Source: Streptomyces sp. DH5 (GTDB lineage: Bacteria; Actinomycetota; Actinomycetes; Streptomycetales; Streptomycetaceae). Taken from it: DNA of 64,000 nucleotides. The stretch's first letter is position 1; each line of letters begins with the position of its first letter. The notes beneath the pieces were generated by a model. That model was not told the DNA's origin and did not search any database. It was given only the letters and a program-made list of their open reading frames with translations. Location of the stretch: assembly GCF_020873915.1 (NCBI RefSeq), contig NZ_JAHWGP010000021.1, forward strand, positions 1 through 64,000, read 5' to 3'. Position numbers and translations under genes: made by a program. Shown in pieces: positions 61,914 through 64,000 of the stretch.

Positions 61914-61964
61914 GTGTTTCGGATCGCCCCCTGTGTGCGTACGGAGTCTGGCAGTGTTGCACGT

Positions 61965-62780
61965 ATGTGCGGACGGTATGCAGCGAGTCGCAGGCCCGAG
62001 GACCTCGCGGGGATCTTCGACATCGAGAAGTGGGAGCCCGAGGAGGCCCTGGCGCCCGATTTCAACGTGGCGCCGACCAAGGAGGTCTACGCCGTCGTCG
62101 ACCGTGCCCTGAAGGACGAGACGGACCCGCGCCCGGTCCGGCAGCTGCGGAAGCTGAAATGGGGACTGGTGCCCTCCTGGGCCAAGTCCCCCGAGGGCGG
62201 CGCCCGGATGATCAACGCCCGCGCGGAGACGGTCCACGAGAAGCCGTCCTACCGCCGCGCCTTCTCCTCCCGGCGCTGCATCCTGCCCGCCGACGGCTAC
62301 TACGAGTGGGTCACCGGGAAGCAGGAGCGCGACCTGGAGGCCGAGGGCAGGAGGAAGCGGCCCCGCAAGCAGCCCTACTTCGTCACGCCGGCCGACGGCT
62401 CCGTGTTCGCCATGGCCGGCCTCTACGAGTTCTGGCGGGACCGGACGCTGCCCGACGACCACCCCCTGGCCTGGTGGGCGACCTGCTCGGTGATCACCAC
62501 CGAGGCGGAGAGCAGCCCGCTCGCGGTGTCACCGGCGGACGGGCCGCACGTCCTCGCCGAGATCCACCCGCGCATGCCGCTGATGCTCACCCCGGACCGC
62601 TGGGACGCCTGGCTGGACCCGGCCCGCACCGACGTCGGCGAACTGCGCGAGCTGCTGGCCCCGCCGCCCGCCGGCCTGATGCGCGCCTACCCGGTCGCCA
62701 CGGCGGTCAGCAACGTCCGCAACAACGGACCGGAGCTGCTGGTGGAGCTGGACGGGCCGGAAGAGGGCACACTTTTCTGA
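61965..62780 (+). CDS. SRAP/HMCES-type abasic-site protein
   Basis: A 271-residue SOS-response-associated peptidase-type protein. After Met removal the N-terminal Cys2 (MCGRYA) forms a stable thiazolidine crosslink with abasic sites in single-stranded DNA. Asn34 in DFNVAPT, the Glu in DGYYEWV and the His in AEIHPRMPLML complete the known active-site set. An Arg/Lys-rich insert (EAEGRRKRPRKQ) near residue 130 is charged and probably exposed. The start is ATG 61965, close enough to upstream AT-poor DNA that a leaderless mRNA is possible. Confidence 0.92.
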   Translation: MCGRYAASRRPEDLAGIFDIEKWEPEEALAPDFNVAPTKEVYAVVDRALKDETDPRPVRQLRKLKWGLVPSWAKSPEGGARMINARAETVHEKPSYRRAFSSRRCILPADGYYEWVTGKQERDLEAEGRRKRPRKQPYFVTPADGSVFAMAGLYEFWRDRTLPDDHPLAWWATCSVITTEAESSPLAVSPADGPHVLAEIHPRMPLMLTPDRWDAWLDPARTDVGELRELLAPPPAGLMRAYPVATAVSNVRNNGPELLVELDGPEEGTLF

Positions 62781-62781
62781 C

Positions 62782-63441
62782 GTGATCACCCACAGCACGG
62801 ACGTGACGGACGTGACCGAGACCGTCGGGACGGACGCCGGGCCCGCCCGCGTCACCTGGCACCGCGCCCGGGGCCGGGCCCGCCTGGTCCTGGCCGTGAG
62901 CCACGGCGCCGGCGGCGGCATCGAGGCCCGGGACCTCCGGGCGCTCGCCGCCGCGCTCCCCGCGCACGGGGTGAGCGTCGCCCTCGTCGAACAGCCCTGG
63001 CGGGTGGCCGGCAAGAAGGTCGCCCCCGCCCCGAGGACACTGGACACCGGCTGGCGCGGCGTCTGGCCCGCCCTGACCGCTCCGGGCCTGCCGGTGATCT
63101 CCGGGGGGCGCAGCGCCGGAGCCCGCGTCGCCTGCCGCACCGCCACGGAACTCGGCGCCCTCGCGGTCCTCGCCCTGAGCTTCCCCCTGCACCCGCCGGG
63201 CCGGCCGGAGAAGTCCCGCGCCGACGAGCTGCTGGGCGCGGGTGTGCCCACGCTCGTCGTCCAGGGCGGCAACGACCCGTTCGGCAGGCCCGGGGAGTTC
63301 CCCGAGGGCGCTTACGAACTGGTCGAGGTCCCGCACGGCGATCACGGTCTCGCGGTGCCCAAGCGGGCGGACATCACCCGGGACGAGGCCATGGCGGTCG
63401 TCACCGGCGCCGTCGTGCGGTGGACCGGCACGCTCGGCTGA
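62782..63441 (+). CDS. small alpha/beta-hydrolase (KANL3/Tex30-like)
   Basis: A 219-residue protein. Visible features: SHGAGGGIEARDL near residue 42 (oxyanion), nucleophile Ser in ISGGRSAGARVACR, Asp in VVQGGNDPFGRP and His in PHGDHGLAV. This order matches the dienelactone-hydrolase-like group with KANL3/Tex30. The substrate is unknown. GTG 62782 is 1 bp after the SRAP stop, so translation is probably coupled. The sigR promoter begins within 6 bp of its stop. Confidence 0.85.
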   Translation: MITHSTDVTDVTETVGTDAGPARVTWHRARGRARLVLAVSHGAGGGIEARDLRALAAALPAHGVSVALVEQPWRVAGKKVAPAPRTLDTGWRGVWPALTAPGLPVISGGRSAGARVACRTATELGALAVLALSFPLHPPGRPEKSRADELLGAGVPTLVVQGGNDPFGRPGEFPEGAYELVEVPHGDHGLAVPKRADITRDEAMAVVTGAVVRWTGTLG

Positions 63442-63446
63442 GTCCC

Positions 63447-63473
63447 GGGAATGCCCCGGTGGCCCCCGCTGTT
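63447..63473 (+). promoter_or_regulatory. SigR-type promoter of sigR (p2-like)
   Basis: GGGAAT (63447-63452), exactly 18 bp, then GTT (63471-63473). This matches the SigR consensus and its known autoregulated promoter. The start would be near 63480, upstream of the long-form ATG. Confidence 0.9.
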
Positions 63474-63531
63474 GGGACGGACGTATCTGCCGGTCGACGG
63501 CACCACCGTCGTAGGAGAGGAAGTCCGCCGC

Positions 63532-64000
63532 ATGGGTTCCACGTTCTGCCCGAGCCGCAGTGCCCGCGCCGACCTGGACTGGACGGTGCTGCACGCGGCG
63601 AAGACCGCCCCGGTTCGGGCGGCGGGCGGACCGGATCGTCGTCTATCCTCCGTTTCGGGTGAGACCGGTCTCGGCCTCACGACGACACTTGAGGAGGTGG
63701 GTCCGGTTCCCGGTACCGACGCAGGGACCGATCACGGCCAGGCGGAGCCGCCCGAGGGCCGGGGCGGCGCGAGAGCGGAGTCGGCCGAGGAGCGCAGCGC
63801 GCGCTTCGAGCGGGACGCCCTCGAGTTCCTCGACCAGATGTACTCGGCCGCCCTGCGCATGACGCGCAACCCCGCGGACGCCGAGGACCTGGTGCAGGAG
63901 ACGTACGCCAAGGCGTACGCGTCCTTCCACCAGTTCCGCGAAGGCACCAACCTCAAGGCGTGGCTGTACCGGATCCTCACCAACACCTTCATCAACTCGT
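63532..64000 (+). CDS. sigR: RNA polymerase sigma factor SigR (3' end outside window)
   Basis: A group IV sigma factor for thiol-oxidative stress. Region 2 is visible: [37 protein letters not shown] and [20 protein letters not shown]. The frame runs off the right edge before region 4. Two starts are likely. ATG 63532, with GGAGAGGAAG before it, gives the long form; GTG 63697 is codon 56 and gives the short form ([12 protein letters not shown]). A 55-residue extension is exactly that reported for the unstable SigR' isoform of S. coelicolor. Transcription from the SigR-type promoter covers both starts. Confidence 0.95.
   Translation, partial: MGSTFCPSRSARADLDWTVLHAAKTAPVRAAGGPDRRLSSVSGETGLGLTTTLEEVGPVPGTDAGTDHGQAEPPEGRGGARAESAEERSARFERDALEFLDQMYSAALRMTRNPADAEDLVQETYAKAYASFHQFREGTNLKAWLYRILTNTFINS

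Noticed and set aside
1-64000. TTA (bldA-dependent) codons
   Set aside because: The TTA-looking triplets I checked by eye were out of frame. I did not find one in a gene, but a computed scan is needed to be sure.

Overview
The window is chromosomal DNA of a high-GC actinomycete, almost certainly a Streptomyces. GC-rich third positions, frequent GTG starts, leaderless genes, WblC, a circularly permuted RsgA, HisN of the inositol-monophosphatase type and the SigR locus all fit. Gene content and order resemble the core-chromosome block that I remember as about SCO5166 to SCO5216 of S. coelicolor. That identification is from memory and was not checked by a search. I see no insertion sequence, prophage or CRISPR array.

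Layout. 1-5138: a DEAD-box RNA helicase (cut by the left edge), a MiaE-like ferritin-fold protein, a small membrane protein, a DUF3107 protein, a TetR regulator and an acidic small protein. 5356-12976: an alpha/beta hydrolase, a DUF3152 zincin-like membrane protein, then a translationally coupled set (PelF-like glycosyltransferase, polytopic membrane protein, NAD-dependent epimerase, Spherulin-4-like protein) that looks like a reduced Pel-type polysaccharide locus. 13040-20476: MoeZ, two tandem secreted tripeptidyl-peptidase-type lipoproteins, a degenerate tandem repeat, and a large membrane protein joining a kinase-like domain to a flippase-like domain. 20663-34111: a DNA-repair and redox block with an alkyltransferase-like protein, the AdnA/AdnB helicase-nuclease pair, an M20 peptidase, NudC, a mycoredoxin and UvrD2. 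34127-35455: wblC with its own promoter, an upstream ORF and an attenuator.

35587-44632: a zinc-ribbon protein, an ABC1-family kinase overlapping a ThiF-like protein, a WLM/YgjP-type metallopeptidase, a TerD-AIM24 fusion followed by two more AIM24 genes, a NUDIX hydrolase and a DUF2342 protein. 44825-51709: an SDR epimerase, MoaE, a 54-residue membrane protein, a PDZ-Lon protease, a PPA1309-family protein and a UPF0182 membrane protein. 51765-56604: two identical initiator tRNA genes flank a Sel1-repeat protein, then divergent catR and katA and a CBS protein. 56775-64000: HisN, a TetR regulator, an SMR exporter, RsgA, AroA, an M50 peptidase, a SRAP/HMCES protein, a small hydrolase and SigR (cut by the right edge).

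How the genes work together. Three promoters match the SigR pattern GGAAT-N18-GTT exactly: at moeZ, at the mycoredoxin gene and at sigR. WblC is known to induce sigR in S. coelicolor, so the window holds both ends of an antibiotic and thiol-stress circuit. Two promoters match the DNA-damage (RecA-NDp/PafBC) pattern, one at the alkyltransferase-like gene and one at adnB. The main candidates for under-described biology are the Pel-like operon, the wblC leader, the membrane kinase-flippase fusion and the TerD/AIM24 cluster.
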